Of a DNA stretch of 64,000 nt, positions 8,573-17,431 are shown piece by piece (the first letter of the stretch is position 1; the number at the start of each line of letters is the position of its first letter). Made by a program: the position numbers and the translations under genes. This DNA is from an uncultured Draconibacterium sp. (GTDB lineage Bacteria > Bacteroidota > Bacteroidia > Bacteroidales > Prolixibacteraceae), in the NCBI RefSeq assembly GCF_963676735.1, contig NZ_OY781464.1, positions 2,575,001 to 2,639,000 on the forward strand, in the 5' to 3' direction. A model generated the notes under the pieces. It was not told the DNA's origin, searched no databases, and saw nothing but the letters and a program-made list of their open reading frames with translations.

Positions 8573-11500
8573 ATGATAGAAACAGTTTGTAAAATATTAG
8601 ATAGAATTGATATTGAAGGAAAGGAATACTTTAAACTTCTTGATAGTGCAACTAATGAGGATTATGTAATTCCTTTAAATCAACTTTTTAATGACAACTT
8701 ATTTATAGGGAGTGAATACAAGTTTTACAAACAATATAATTCTAAATTACAAAGATACTTTCTCACTCAACAACATCCATTTTACAAACTAAACTGTAAT
8801 TACGAATTTAAGATTGTCGAGCAAGAACTCAATGATGACAGTAAAATAGAAGCTTTTATTGTCGAAGACAATGATAGAAATCAAATACGTGTAAGAGCTC
8901 TGTTATGGCAACAGGATGTTTGGAGCAAAGAAACATTGAATTGTCATGTAGTTGCTTTTAGCAAAAAAGGATTAGTATTACGAAATTCTGATTTTTCAAA
9001 TTTACCTTACAATATTGGCTCGGTACATGAATTTAAAGTAATAGGATTTGGAGAATTTAAGAACAATAAAAATATAACTGTTCCTTCAGTAATATTGGAA
9101 CATTCTGATGGCTCCGAGTTAAGTGTTACTGCGTTTAAATGGCAGAACGAAAAAAACTGGAAATTTGAAACTCTATTTTGTGAAGTATTAAAGTATAACT
9201 CATTTGGTAAACCCCATTTAAAAAATGTAGATGAAAGGCATCCAATCTTTGAAGTAGGAAAGAAATATGATTTTGAGGTTACTGATTTAAAAACAAAACT
9301 AGACCTAAAAACCAATAAGAAATATAACATCATTGAACTCAAAGGCCTTGATGGTTGCATACATGAAACAAATGCTTTACCTGGTCAAATGCGAACTTTA
9401 AAAGTTGGTGAAAAGATTCAGTGTATTTTAAAGGCTGTTGGTTATAATCTGCGATTGAATCAAACGAATATTAAAGACCCATATTTTGCTTCAATTGATG
9501 AAATAGTTAAACAAAAAGAGTTTGTAACCAAGTTTTTTGACAAAGCCATTTCTGATGACAAGGATGAAGATTCAATTGAACTAGCAGAAAAGTACAATTC
9601 GAATAGTGCATTTTGGGTATTCACATTTTGCAATAAAATCCTCACAAGATACTTCAAGGAATTCAGCGAGCGCTACGATTATAAATCAAGCAAACAGGTT
9701 GCCGAATTAATCATCACAATTGAAAAGTGGATAATCAAAAGTGGTATCATCACTTCATTTCCTAATGAGGAAGCAAGAAAAAACACCATAGCTAAGGCAA
9801 AACAGCAATTAGAGAAGTATGTTAGGATAAATGATATTCTTACCATTCTGGAAGAATTAGACTTACATGAATTCTTTACAAAGAAACATGAGCAAGTAAA
9901 TTCCTCAAATATTGAAGACCTATATTACATCCTTTTATTCTCAGACATCAATCAGGTTGAGGAATCTTTGTTTATCAAATATCTAACTGATGTTTTGAAT
10001 AAATTGGAACTTGATGCGGCATCTATTTACAACCTTAAGAAACTTGACAAGTCGCTACAGTTAAATAAGAAGGTCTTTTATAGTGATGAATATGAAAGGT
10101 CTTTCAATTTATCATTTGGGAACAATAGTTTATTTCAAAGTGAGAGTGAAAAAAATAAATACTTTACATTATCGTTTTGCCAGTTTCTTATAAATGACAA
10201 ACTCAATAACAATGAAAGAGCAAATTACTTATTGGGTAAAATATTAAGGCAACTTTTTTACTCGACCTTTGATATTAGTTTTAAAGAGAAATTGCTTTTC
10301 AATGCTTACTATTATCAGAGTAATCAATTTCAGCAAAATGCACATCCGTTTAAGTTTACTGAAAAATTAGAAATAATTGAAGATAACCTTCCTGAAAACC
10401 CTAATTGTTGCCAAGGTAATAATGACGATTGGATTCTCATAAAAGATTCTTATGATAAGAAAAGTGTAATTGAAGTAAAGGCAATAAAGAAAGAATTTAA
10501 TGGATTTGTCGTTGATTATAAAGGTATCAAAGGCTTCTTACCTTTCAACCATATTACGGAAAACTCCTTAAAGTATTATTCGTATTCCAAGGTTGATTTT
10601 ACATTAACAGTTTACTGTATTCTTATTAGTGAAGAATTTAATTTCTTTGTTGCAAAACAACCAAATAGAAATACACAAGAATATATCTGCAGCAATAACC
10701 TTCTTGGGCAAATAAAGGTTGGTGATATTGTCGAAGGAAAAGTTAAATCTGTTGAAAAGTATGGCGTTTTCATAACAAGCTATTGGGGTGATGGACTTTT
10801 GCATATAAAGAATATTTCCACTCATTTTTGGGACAAAGAAAGACTTCATACTTATTTTAGTAAAGGTGACCTTATAACAACAAAAGTTATTAATATCGAA
10901 GGAAACAAGATTGCGTTAAGTTATATTGACTTAATTGATACAGAAGAGGAAGATAAGTATTTTGATTTTATAAATTATGTTGATTTTGGGGATGTCTTTA
11001 CATCGAACAATTATGATTCAGACGCCAGTCTAATTATTGATGATGAAGAGGTAAAATACAACCAGTTAGAAAAAGCATTTTGCTTCGAGCAATACGCTAT
11101 GTTAAAAAAATCACTAGACGAAAAGATTCATTATTTACGCTTGAGTAAGCAGTTTTTCTCATCAATAAATAATTCACGCTCATATTTAATTAATATATAC
11201 ACTAATTATTTTGAGCTCCTAAAGCTAATCGAGGAAGTAATTAATGATTTCTCAATTGAGAAAATTGAAAGGATTAAATCAGAAGCTCTAATAGTTAATG
11301 AGAAAGTTAAATCTCAAGAACAAACATTGGAAATATTTCCTGATTCAAAAAAATTAATCTTTTTCATAAATATAATTAGCTTATTTAACGACACTTCAGA
11401 ATCTGGAATACACTCTCTTTATGAGTTACTTCAAAAGAACTCAAATCAAAAGGTTCTAAAAACTATCGCAAAGATTACATTAGCCAATAACCTGTTAATT

Positions 11501-12256
11501 TCAGAGTCAGAAGAAAACTCTGATTTTGTTAGAAAAAATCTAAGGCATATAAAAGCATATCTTGATGATGGTGTACTTTCTTTAAAGGAGACAGAATCTG
11601 ATAGGCTTGAAAGGGAATTAAAAGAAAAAGTAAAGTACTGGTCTGACAGAATTCAAGAAGATGAGAGTGAAACACAAGAATTTAAATCAACCTTTTTTAC
11701 GCCAGTGCCAGATGAAGCAAAGCAAAAAGAGAAAGCGAAACTGGTTGAAATTCTGAATAAAACAGATAAGAAGGACGGGTTATTAAAAAAGATTGATGCA
11801 ATTGATGGCAAGTTAGCTTCAAAAGCGGTGATTCATAGTTCATTAAAAACACTGTGTGCTTTTGCAAATACTAATGGAGGAACTTTAATAATCGGAATTT
11901 CCGATAATAAATCTACCGTAGGTCTTGAAGTAGACTATAAAAATTTAAAAGGGAAAAAGAATCGTGATGGATTTGGATTATTCTTTGACCAAAAGATTAA
12001 AGAATACTTCGAACCAAGTTTTTCATCATTGTTAGAACGTGATTTTTTGAAATTTCCTGATGGTGACATCTTGATTGTTTCAGTGAAACAAAGTGTTGAA
12101 CCAGTTTTTTTGCTAAAAGATGAAGAAGGTAAGTCTACTGAGGAACTTTTTGTCAGGGATTTAACTTCAACCAAAGAAATAGTTGATAAAAGAGATTTAG
12201 TGAAATTCGTTAAACAGAAAGAAAAAGAATATCTAAAAACTAAAATTGATGATTAA
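8573..12256 (+). CDS. Large S1-domain protein with C-terminal Schlafen-type AlbA_2 domain
   Basis: 1227 residues, soluble. An S1-like segment lies around residues 625-700, and a clear S1 RNA-binding domain at about 713-788 (VGDIVEGKVKSVEKYGVFI, then GLLHIKNI, then VINIEGNKIALSY). From about residue 1031 to the end is an AlbA_2 (Schlafen-type) domain: ESETQEFKSTF, then LCAFANTNGGTLIIGISD, which is the diagnostic core, then LFVRD. The middle region is long and helical. AlbA_2 proteins are often linked to nucleic-acid handling or defence; with S1 domains, RNA recognition is likely. It is the only gene in the 4.07 kb cassette 6, exceptionally large for a cassette. A defensive role is inference. 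Confidence 0.75.
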   Translation: MIETVCKILDRIDIEGKEYFKLLDSATNEDYVIPLNQLFNDNLFIGSEYKFYKQYNSKLQRYFLTQQHPFYKLNCNYEFKIVEQELNDDSKIEAFIVEDNDRNQIRVRALLWQQDVWSKETLNCHVVAFSKKGLVLRNSDFSNLPYNIGSVHEFKVIGFGEFKNNKNITVPSVILEHSDGSELSVTAFKWQNEKNWKFETLFCEVLKYNSFGKPHLKNVDERHPIFEVGKKYDFEVTDLKTKLDLKTNKKYNIIELKGLDGCIHETNALPGQMRTLKVGEKIQCILKAVGYNLRLNQTNIKDPYFASIDEIVKQKEFVTKFFDKAISDDKDEDSIELAEKYNSNSAFWVFTFCNKILTRYFKEFSERYDYKSSKQVAELIITIEKWIIKSGIITSFPNEEARKNTIAKAKQQLEKYVRINDILTILEELDLHEFFTKKHEQVNSSNIEDLYYILLFSDINQVEESLFIKYLTDVLNKLELDAASIYNLKKLDKSLQLNKKVFYSDEYERSFNLSFGNNSLFQSESEKNKYFTLSFCQFLINDKLNNNERANYLLGKILRQLFYSTFDISFKEKLLFNAYYYQSNQFQQNAHPFKFTEKLEIIEDNLPENPNCCQGNNDDWILIKDSYDKKSVIEVKAIKKEFNGFVVDYKGIKGFLPFNHITENSLKYYSYSKVDFTLTVYCILISEEFNFFVAKQPNRNTQEYICSNNLLGQIKVGDIVEGKVKSVEKYGVFITSYWGDGLLHIKNISTHFWDKERLHTYFSKGDLITTKVINIEGNKIALSYIDLIDTEEEDKYFDFINYVDFGDVFTSNNYDSDASLIIDDEEVKYNQLEKAFCFEQYAMLKKSLDEKIHYLRLSKQFFSSINNSRSYLINIYTNYFELLKLIEEVINDFSIEKIERIKSEALIVNEKVKSQEQTLEIFPDSKKLIFFINIISLFNDTSESGIHSLYELLQKNSNQKVLKTIAKITLANNLLISESEENSDFVRKNLRHIKAYLDDGVLSLKETESDRLERELKEKVKYWSDRIQEDESETQEFKSTFFTPVPDEAKQKEKAKLVEILNKTDKKDGLLKKIDAIDGKLASKAVIHSSLKTLCAFANTNGGTLIIGISDNKSTVGLEVDYKNLKGKKNRDGFGLFFDQKIKEYFEPSFSSLLERDFLKFPDGDILIVSVKQSVEPVFLLKDEEGKSTEELFVRDLTSTKEIVDKRDLVKFVKQKEKEYLKTKIDD

Positions 12257-12378
12257 GCCACCCCTTCACATCCATACACATTGCCAAGTCGCTCAAAAAA
12301 GCCAGCGCACAGACCAAAACTTGTCAAAGAGTATGGCTGTCCAAACGCACGGACAGACAGAGGGAATAAAGCACGAAA

Positions 12379-12509
12379 ACACAACACGGTATATAAAACA
12401 TTTGGCGGATAGTGCTAATTTTAAGGCAGTTACATTTAATAAAAATTGTAGCGGTTTGATAGGTTTGCTCTCCGAAATGCCAAACGTTTCATATACGTGG
12501 CCGTTATAG
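12379..12509 (+). other. attC-6 recombination site of the S1-AlbA cassette
   Basis: Left core ACACAAC (12379-12385), right core GTTATAG (12503-12509). Inner arms TATATAAAACATTTGGC and GCCAAACGTTTCATATA are near-perfect complements. The centre, with GATAGTGCTAATTT, is homologous to attC-7. The cassette start GTTGTGTTT (8435) is the complement of AAACACAAC at the left core. Bases 12257-12378 before it and 12510-12577 after it hold no gene that I can support. Confidence 0.85.
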
Positions 12510-12577
12510 CCAATGCTGAAAAACATAGAAATAAAGTCAAGTATGTTAAAAATTAATACTTTTAGTAAATTTCGCAG

Positions 12578-14896
12578 ATGAACTTTTATCAGATAACAAT
12601 ATTATTTTCACAAGGTGTATTAGTTTCATTATTGATTCTTTTGCTTTTTCACCTTCGTAAAAAACTTGGAATAGGAATACTCTTTGCATGTGTGGGATTA
12701 TTTCAATTTATGCAGGTTTTTCTTTCCAGTACAGTTTATATTGAATTGGCAAAGAATTTCCTAGTATCACCAGGTTCATCAGTTTTATTTACAGCTACAC
12801 TTTTTGCTGTTTTAATAATTTACATAAAAGAAGATGCTAGCGAAACCCGAAAAATAATTTACGCACTGATGATTACTAATATTGTTATGTCAATACTCAT
12901 ACAATCATTTGGCTGGAATATTAAAGAATCATCAACTTACAATCCGTTTAGTGTTTCAACAAATCTTTTTGACAATAATGCATGGGTGTTATTTGTGGGC
13001 ACAATTGCGCTTTTTTTCGACTCGTTGTTAATTATCGTTATATACGAATTTACGTCCCGACATCTGTCAAACTTATTTCTTCAAATTTGTTTTACCATGC
13101 TAATCGTGGTGAGTTTTGACACTACATTCTTTTCAATTTTAGCATTTTGGAACTACGATAATTTAAATACTATTTTAGTATCAGGCTTAATTTCAAAGGG
13201 CATTTTTGCGATTTTTTATAGTGTTATCTTTTCTATTTATTTGAAATATTTCGACACGAGGGAGTTCAAAACCGATTACTTTAAAATAAATGATGTATTC
13301 AAGCCATTGACTTACAGACAGAAATTTGAAATCGCTAAATCTGATGCGATTAAAACTTCAGAAGAAGTTAAATTGAAGGAAATTAAATATCAAACACTAA
13401 CGAATACATCTTCCGTTGGTATTTTTCATACGAGCAGTGACGGATACACAACTTTTGTCAACCCGAAATGGAGTGAGATTTCCGGTTTGTCGATGAATGA
13501 AGCCCTTGGAGATGGATGGTTTAAAGCAGTCCATCCTGACGATATTGAAAAAATCAAAAATGAATGGAAACTGGCAACCATTGAGCATAGAACATCCGAA
13601 ACTCAATATCGGTTTTTATTAAATGATGGTTCAACTAAATGGGTATTGGGTCGTGCCGTTCCTGAAATAAACGACAATAATCAAATAATAGGATATGTAG
13701 GTACAATTACAGACATCACCAACATAAAACTATTTGAGCAAGAGCAAATCTTATTGAAAGAAAAAGCGGAAGAAAGCGACCGCCTGAAATCTGCATTCCT
13801 TGCCAATATGAGCCATGAAATACGAACACCAATGAATGGTATTTTGGGTTTTGCAGGACTGCTGAAAGGAGCTGAACTATCTGGAGAGCAACAAAAAAAA
13901 TACATTCAGATTATTGAAAAAAGTGGAGCCCGAATGCTTAATATTATTAATGATATTGTGAGCATTTCTAAAATAGAATCTGGCACATTGGACATCAACC
14001 TTACAGAAACGAATATAAATAATCAATTACAATTTATTTACGATTCGTTAAAACTCGATGCCGATAATAAAAAACTTAATCTAACTTTTACAAGTGCATT
14101 AACTGGAAAAGATGCAATTATTAAAACAGATAACGAGAAGTTATATGGAATTCTTTCTAATTTGGTTAAAAATGCCATAAAATATACCGACAAAGGAACA
14201 ATAGAATTTGGGTATACTAAGAAAGGAAATGAATTTGAATTTTTTGTCAAAGACACCGGAATAGGAATTCCAAAAGAAAGACAGGATGCCATATTTGAAC
14301 GTTTTATTCAAGCGGATATAGTTGATAAAATGGCACGACAAGGCGCTGGTCTTGGATTAACTATTTCCAGAGCTTATGTGGAAATGTTAGGTGGTAAAAT
14401 ATGGGTAGAAAGCGAAGAAGCTAAGGGTTCAACCTTCTTTTTTACCCTTCCATGCAATATAGATGCTGAAAGAAAAACCGCAGTACCTGATAGGTCTGAA
14501 AAAGAATCAATACAAATAATTCCGGAAATTTCTGAGTTGAAAGTATTAGTTGCCGAAGATGATGAAGCATCTGAAATGTTGATTTCAATAGAACTGAAAA
14601 AGTTTAGCAGGGAAATACTGAAAGCAAGCACAGGAAAAGGAGCTATTGAAACCTGCCGTAAAAATCCTGATATTGATTTAGTGCTCATGGACATTCAAAT
14701 GCCGGATTTGAACGGATATCAAGCCACCCATGAAATTCGCAAATTCAATAAAGATGTGATTATAATTGCCCAAACTGCTTTTGCCCTTTCTGGCGACAGA
14801 GAAAAAGCTATTAAAGCGGGTTGTAATAATTATATTTCAAAACCAATAAAACAAGCTGAATTATTGGCATTAATACAAACTTATTTCAAAAAATGA
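12578..14896 (+). CDS. Hybrid sensor histidine kinase (7TM-PAS-HisKA-HATPase-REC)
   Basis: 772 residues. Seven hydrophobic segments span residues 1-225, followed by a PAS domain at about 270-385 (WSEISGLSMNEALGDGWF). The HisKA phosphoacceptor histidine is in NMSHEIRTPMNGI near residue 413. ATP-binding boxes follow: N box NLVKNAIKYTDKG, G1 DTGIGIP, F IFERFIQ and G2 GAGLGLTISRAY. A receiver domain at about 650-770 carries the phospho-Asp in LMDIQMPDLNGY. All catalytic residues are present, so it should be an active phosphorelay kinase, but no output protein is nearby. It is the sole gene of the 2.56 kb cassette 7; a signalling kinase is unusual cassette cargo. The signal sensed is unknown. Confidence 0.9.
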   Translation: MNFYQITILFSQGVLVSLLILLLFHLRKKLGIGILFACVGLFQFMQVFLSSTVYIELAKNFLVSPGSSVLFTATLFAVLIIYIKEDASETRKIIYALMITNIVMSILIQSFGWNIKESSTYNPFSVSTNLFDNNAWVLFVGTIALFFDSLLIIVIYEFTSRHLSNLFLQICFTMLIVVSFDTTFFSILAFWNYDNLNTILVSGLISKGIFAIFYSVIFSIYLKYFDTREFKTDYFKINDVFKPLTYRQKFEIAKSDAIKTSEEVKLKEIKYQTLTNTSSVGIFHTSSDGYTTFVNPKWSEISGLSMNEALGDGWFKAVHPDDIEKIKNEWKLATIEHRTSETQYRFLLNDGSTKWVLGRAVPEINDNNQIIGYVGTITDITNIKLFEQEQILLKEKAEESDRLKSAFLANMSHEIRTPMNGILGFAGLLKGAELSGEQQKKYIQIIEKSGARMLNIINDIVSISKIESGTLDINLTETNINNQLQFIYDSLKLDADNKKLNLTFTSALTGKDAIIKTDNEKLYGILSNLVKNAIKYTDKGTIEFGYTKKGNEFEFFVKDTGIGIPKERQDAIFERFIQADIVDKMARQGAGLGLTISRAYVEMLGGKIWVESEEAKGSTFFFTLPCNIDAERKTAVPDRSEKESIQIIPEISELKVLVAEDDEASEMLISIELKKFSREILKASTGKGAIETCRKNPDIDLVLMDIQMPDLNGYQATHEIRKFNKDVIIIAQTAFALSGDREKAIKAGCNNYISKPIKQAELLALIQTYFKK

Positions 14897-14941
14897 TTAA
14901 ATGTGACCCGACAACGAAAAGGCTGAATATAAAGCACATGG

Positions 14942-15071
14942 CTATAACAAAGTGTATAAATCATTGGGCGGATAGTGCTAATTTCAAGGGCGTTACATTT
15001 AATGATAATTGTGGCGGTTTGACAGAAAAGTGCTTCGAAATGCCCAACGCTTCATACACTAACCGTTACCA
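14942..15071 (+). other. attC-7 recombination site of the histidine kinase cassette
   Basis: Left core CTATAAC (14942-14948), right core GTTACCA (15065-15071). Arms GTGTATAAATCATTGGGC and GCCCAACGCTTCATACAC pair almost fully. It is homologous to attC-6 through the centre. The cassette start GTTATAGCCA (12503) is the exact complement of TGGCTATAAC at the left core. Confidence 0.85.
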
Positions 15072-16577
15072 AACATATTGAAAAAAGAAAATAGCGCATG
15101 AAAATGATAGAATGGAATACTCTAAAACTTGACTTGAAAAAATTATTCAATTTTCAAGGCGAGAAAGATTATCTATCAAAGCTTGTCGCAAATTTTGAAG
15201 AATTGGAACAAAAAGGTAAAAATATTCCCTTCAAAATTACAGGTTTACGGAGAAAAGGATTTATAATAAAAGCTGCCGGACTATTTGGTTTTATTTCTTT
15301 CGACCACATGCCTTGGAAATATGAAAATCATAATGCATGGAATGCTGTTTTTCCTTCAATAAAAGGGAAAATATTCTTTGGAAAAACACATCAATTCCAG
15401 AAAAAACCTTTGTCATTAATTCTAAATGGAGAGATTCCCCAATTTAAAAAAATTGAATTAAATGAGACAGATAAATACAAAGGAATAATTATCAATAAAA
15501 CAAAATATGGACTATTTATAGATTTCGGATATCATTTCAACTGGGACTGCGGGTCAATTGTCGGAATGGTTCATAAATCAAATTTTGCTCCAATCGAAAC
15601 ATTTGAAAAATTAGAAATCGGCGAAACAACGGAAGTGTTCTTTTTGGGAAGCAACAACAAAGAACAACTTCTTTTTGGAGACAATAACGTTTCAAAAGAA
15701 TGGCTAAACGGAGAAGTTGAAAAATTGGTTGGGGAAATTTTACCAGTAAAGATTATTAAAACTAATGATGATAAAACGGATTATCTTGTAAATGAGAAAT
15801 ATAATGCGACATTACCAACCATAAATTCAATTTATCCGACAAATAAGAAAATAATAAAAAGCGCAATCAAAAATTTTAAAAATGGGGATTTAATACATTG
15901 TGAAATTTTAAAAGTTAACAAGCTCAATAAAACATTGCAATTAAAATGGGATTTTGCACATGAAATTGAAGGTATTATTTCAAGAATGACAATAGAAGAA
16001 AGCAAACCGAAAAATCAAATAAAAGAGTTTAGAAACAGAAGTAATTCTGTTGAGAATATTGCCGACACCAACGTAATTGAAAAACTTAATTTAATTGGAA
16101 AAACAGTCAAAGTAGAGGTAATTAAGAAAGAAGATAATCTGGGAAGAATCTCAAACAAATATAAAATCGAAAATAAATACAGTGGAAAATTAATTTTATC
16201 AAATGATAATTACAAAATAAGCACTAAAGAAAAAAAGCGAATTGAAAAAAACCTGCAAGACGGAGAAATTTTAGATTGTCAAGTATTAAGTGTTGACAAA
16301 AATCAAATCAGTATTAACTGGAAACTGATGGATGAAGAATTACTGAGATTTATAAAAGTATGAATTAACGAAAATGAAAAATACGTTTTGGTAACAAAGT
16401 GCAAATGTAATGCGGGCGGGCGTGGTGTTCCAGCGTTTTCGCCCTGTTCAACCACCGCCAATCCGTCTTTGACGGATGACGGTTTTAAAAAGAAATTTAG
16501 CGGTACGCCGGCTTGGCTCCGTGCGGATTTGAAAGGGAACCGTTTCAAAATCCCGCACTCCACTTGCACCAACCGTT
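15062..16577 (+). repeat. Duplicated cassette, copy 2
   Basis: Second copy of the 1516-base unit found at 3261-4776, at a constant offset of 11801, so with no insertion or deletion between copies. It includes the S1-like gene and its attC. Sequence on either side of the unit is unrelated to that of copy 1. Confidence 0.9.
15098..16363 (+). CDS. S1/OB-fold-like protein of unknown function, cassette copy 2
   Basis: The 421-residue product is identical to that of the gene at 3297-4562 and the DNA appears identical too, including 5' and 3' noncoding parts. See that entry for the S1-like segment at residues 122-185. This copy lies between the hybrid kinase cassette and the S-4TM cassette. Complete identity with the first copy suggests a recent duplication by cassette excision and reinsertion, or homogenisation by gene conversion. 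Confidence 0.7.
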   Translation: MKMIEWNTLKLDLKKLFNFQGEKDYLSKLVANFEELEQKGKNIPFKITGLRRKGFIIKAAGLFGFISFDHMPWKYENHNAWNAVFPSIKGKIFFGKTHQFQKKPLSLILNGEIPQFKKIELNETDKYKGIIINKTKYGLFIDFGYHFNWDCGSIVGMVHKSNFAPIETFEKLEIGETTEVFFLGSNNKEQLLFGDNNVSKEWLNGEVEKLVGEILPVKIIKTNDDKTDYLVNEKYNATLPTINSIYPTNKKIIKSAIKNFKNGDLIHCEILKVNKLNKTLQLKWDFAHEIEGIISRMTIEESKPKNQIKEFRNRSNSVENIADTNVIEKLNLIGKTVKVEVIKKEDNLGRISNKYKIENKYSGKLILSNDNYKISTKEKKRIEKNLQDGEILDCQVLSVDKNQISINWKLMDEELLRFIKV

Positions 16578-16581
16578 ACCG
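16389..16581 (+). other. attC-8 recombination site of S1-like cassette copy 2
   Basis: Left core TGGTAAC (16389-16395), right core GTTACCG (16575-16581). Identical to attC-2 up to the GTT, after which the bases belong to the next cassette. It is the last attC of the array. Confidence 0.85.
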
Positions 16582-16600
16582 CCAATTTTAAAATAAGCAC

Positions 16601-17431
16601 ATGAATAATATTCAAACAAATCAAAATAAGGCAGATTTTATACGATTGCTAAAAGCACAGAGAGTTGCATACTCCATTGCAAAAAGATGTATGTCTGTTG
16701 AAGTTATCATTCTATTGATTTCAATTATCTTTCCTATACTTTTAATATTCTTCCCAGACTTGGTCGAACAAAGTCTAGTAATTATTCTAAGTGGTGGACT
16801 AGTAATTTTATCTGTTCTATTAAATAATCTAATGAAAAATAGAACAAATGTTGCCGCAAAAATTCAAGAAGAATTTGACACAAAACTTTTCAATCTAACT
16901 TGGAATAGTCTGCTCTGCGGCAGTAACGCCATTGACCAAGAAACAAATGCTAAAGAGAATGCTAAATGGGACAAGAAAATTTACACCCCGTTTCGCTTTG
17001 ATAATGGAGATACAAAAAAACAATTACTGGCTCGCAGCAGGTATCTTTTGTTTAAATCAGCTGACAAATGGAGTCAGTCTCAAAAACAAAGAGCCAAAAT
17101 TCTTTTTGCACAATACCCCGATATTAAAAAGGCATTTGACCTAACACACGATTTGAGAATCATTTTTGCAAAAACAAAAGATAAGGCCGTGGCATACACA
17201 AAACTGGCACACTGGTATAATAAAGTCACAGACTCCGGCTTTCGGTCGTTTAATACAATCTCTGCTACTATTTACACCCACTACAAGGAAATACTCAACT
17301 TCTTTGACCAACGAAGCACCAATGCTTCCGCAGAATCTTTCAATGCCAAACTGAAAGCTTTTAGAGCAGCATTGAGAGGCGTAAGTGACATTAAATACTT
17401 TCTGTTTAGAGTAGCTAAAATTTATGCCTGA
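16601..17431 (+). pseudogene. S-4TM effector N terminus fused in frame to a transposase C-terminal fragment
   Basis: The 276-residue ORF is a chimera. Residues 1-110 resemble the N terminus of S-4TM putative pore-forming effectors: LLKAQRVAYSIAKR, two hydrophobic helices (about 33-52 and 60-78), then AAKIQEEFDTKLFNLTWN. From about residue 112 the sequence changes to the C-terminal part of an ISAon1-type (ISL3-superfamily) transposase, with NGDTKKQLLARSRYLLFK and FFDQRSTNASAESFNAKLKAFRA split across one helix, ending in FLFRVAKIYA. The second membrane-helix pair expected for S-4TM and the transposase N terminus are both missing. It starts 20 bases after attC-8. The chimera is probably non-functional. 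S-4TM proteins are predicted effectors in nucleotide-signalling defence. Confidence 0.75.

Noticed and set aside
12246..12509. 87-codon ORF after the S1-AlbA gene, and a similar 62-codon ORF at 14893-15081
   Set aside because: Both run through attC-6 or attC-7 and overlap the preceding gene; composition is that of the noncoding site.
3138..16581. Possible CRISPR array from recurring repeats
   Set aside because: Spacing is 0.9-4 kb with genes between the repeats, and the repeats are variable palindromes, not short identical direct repeats.
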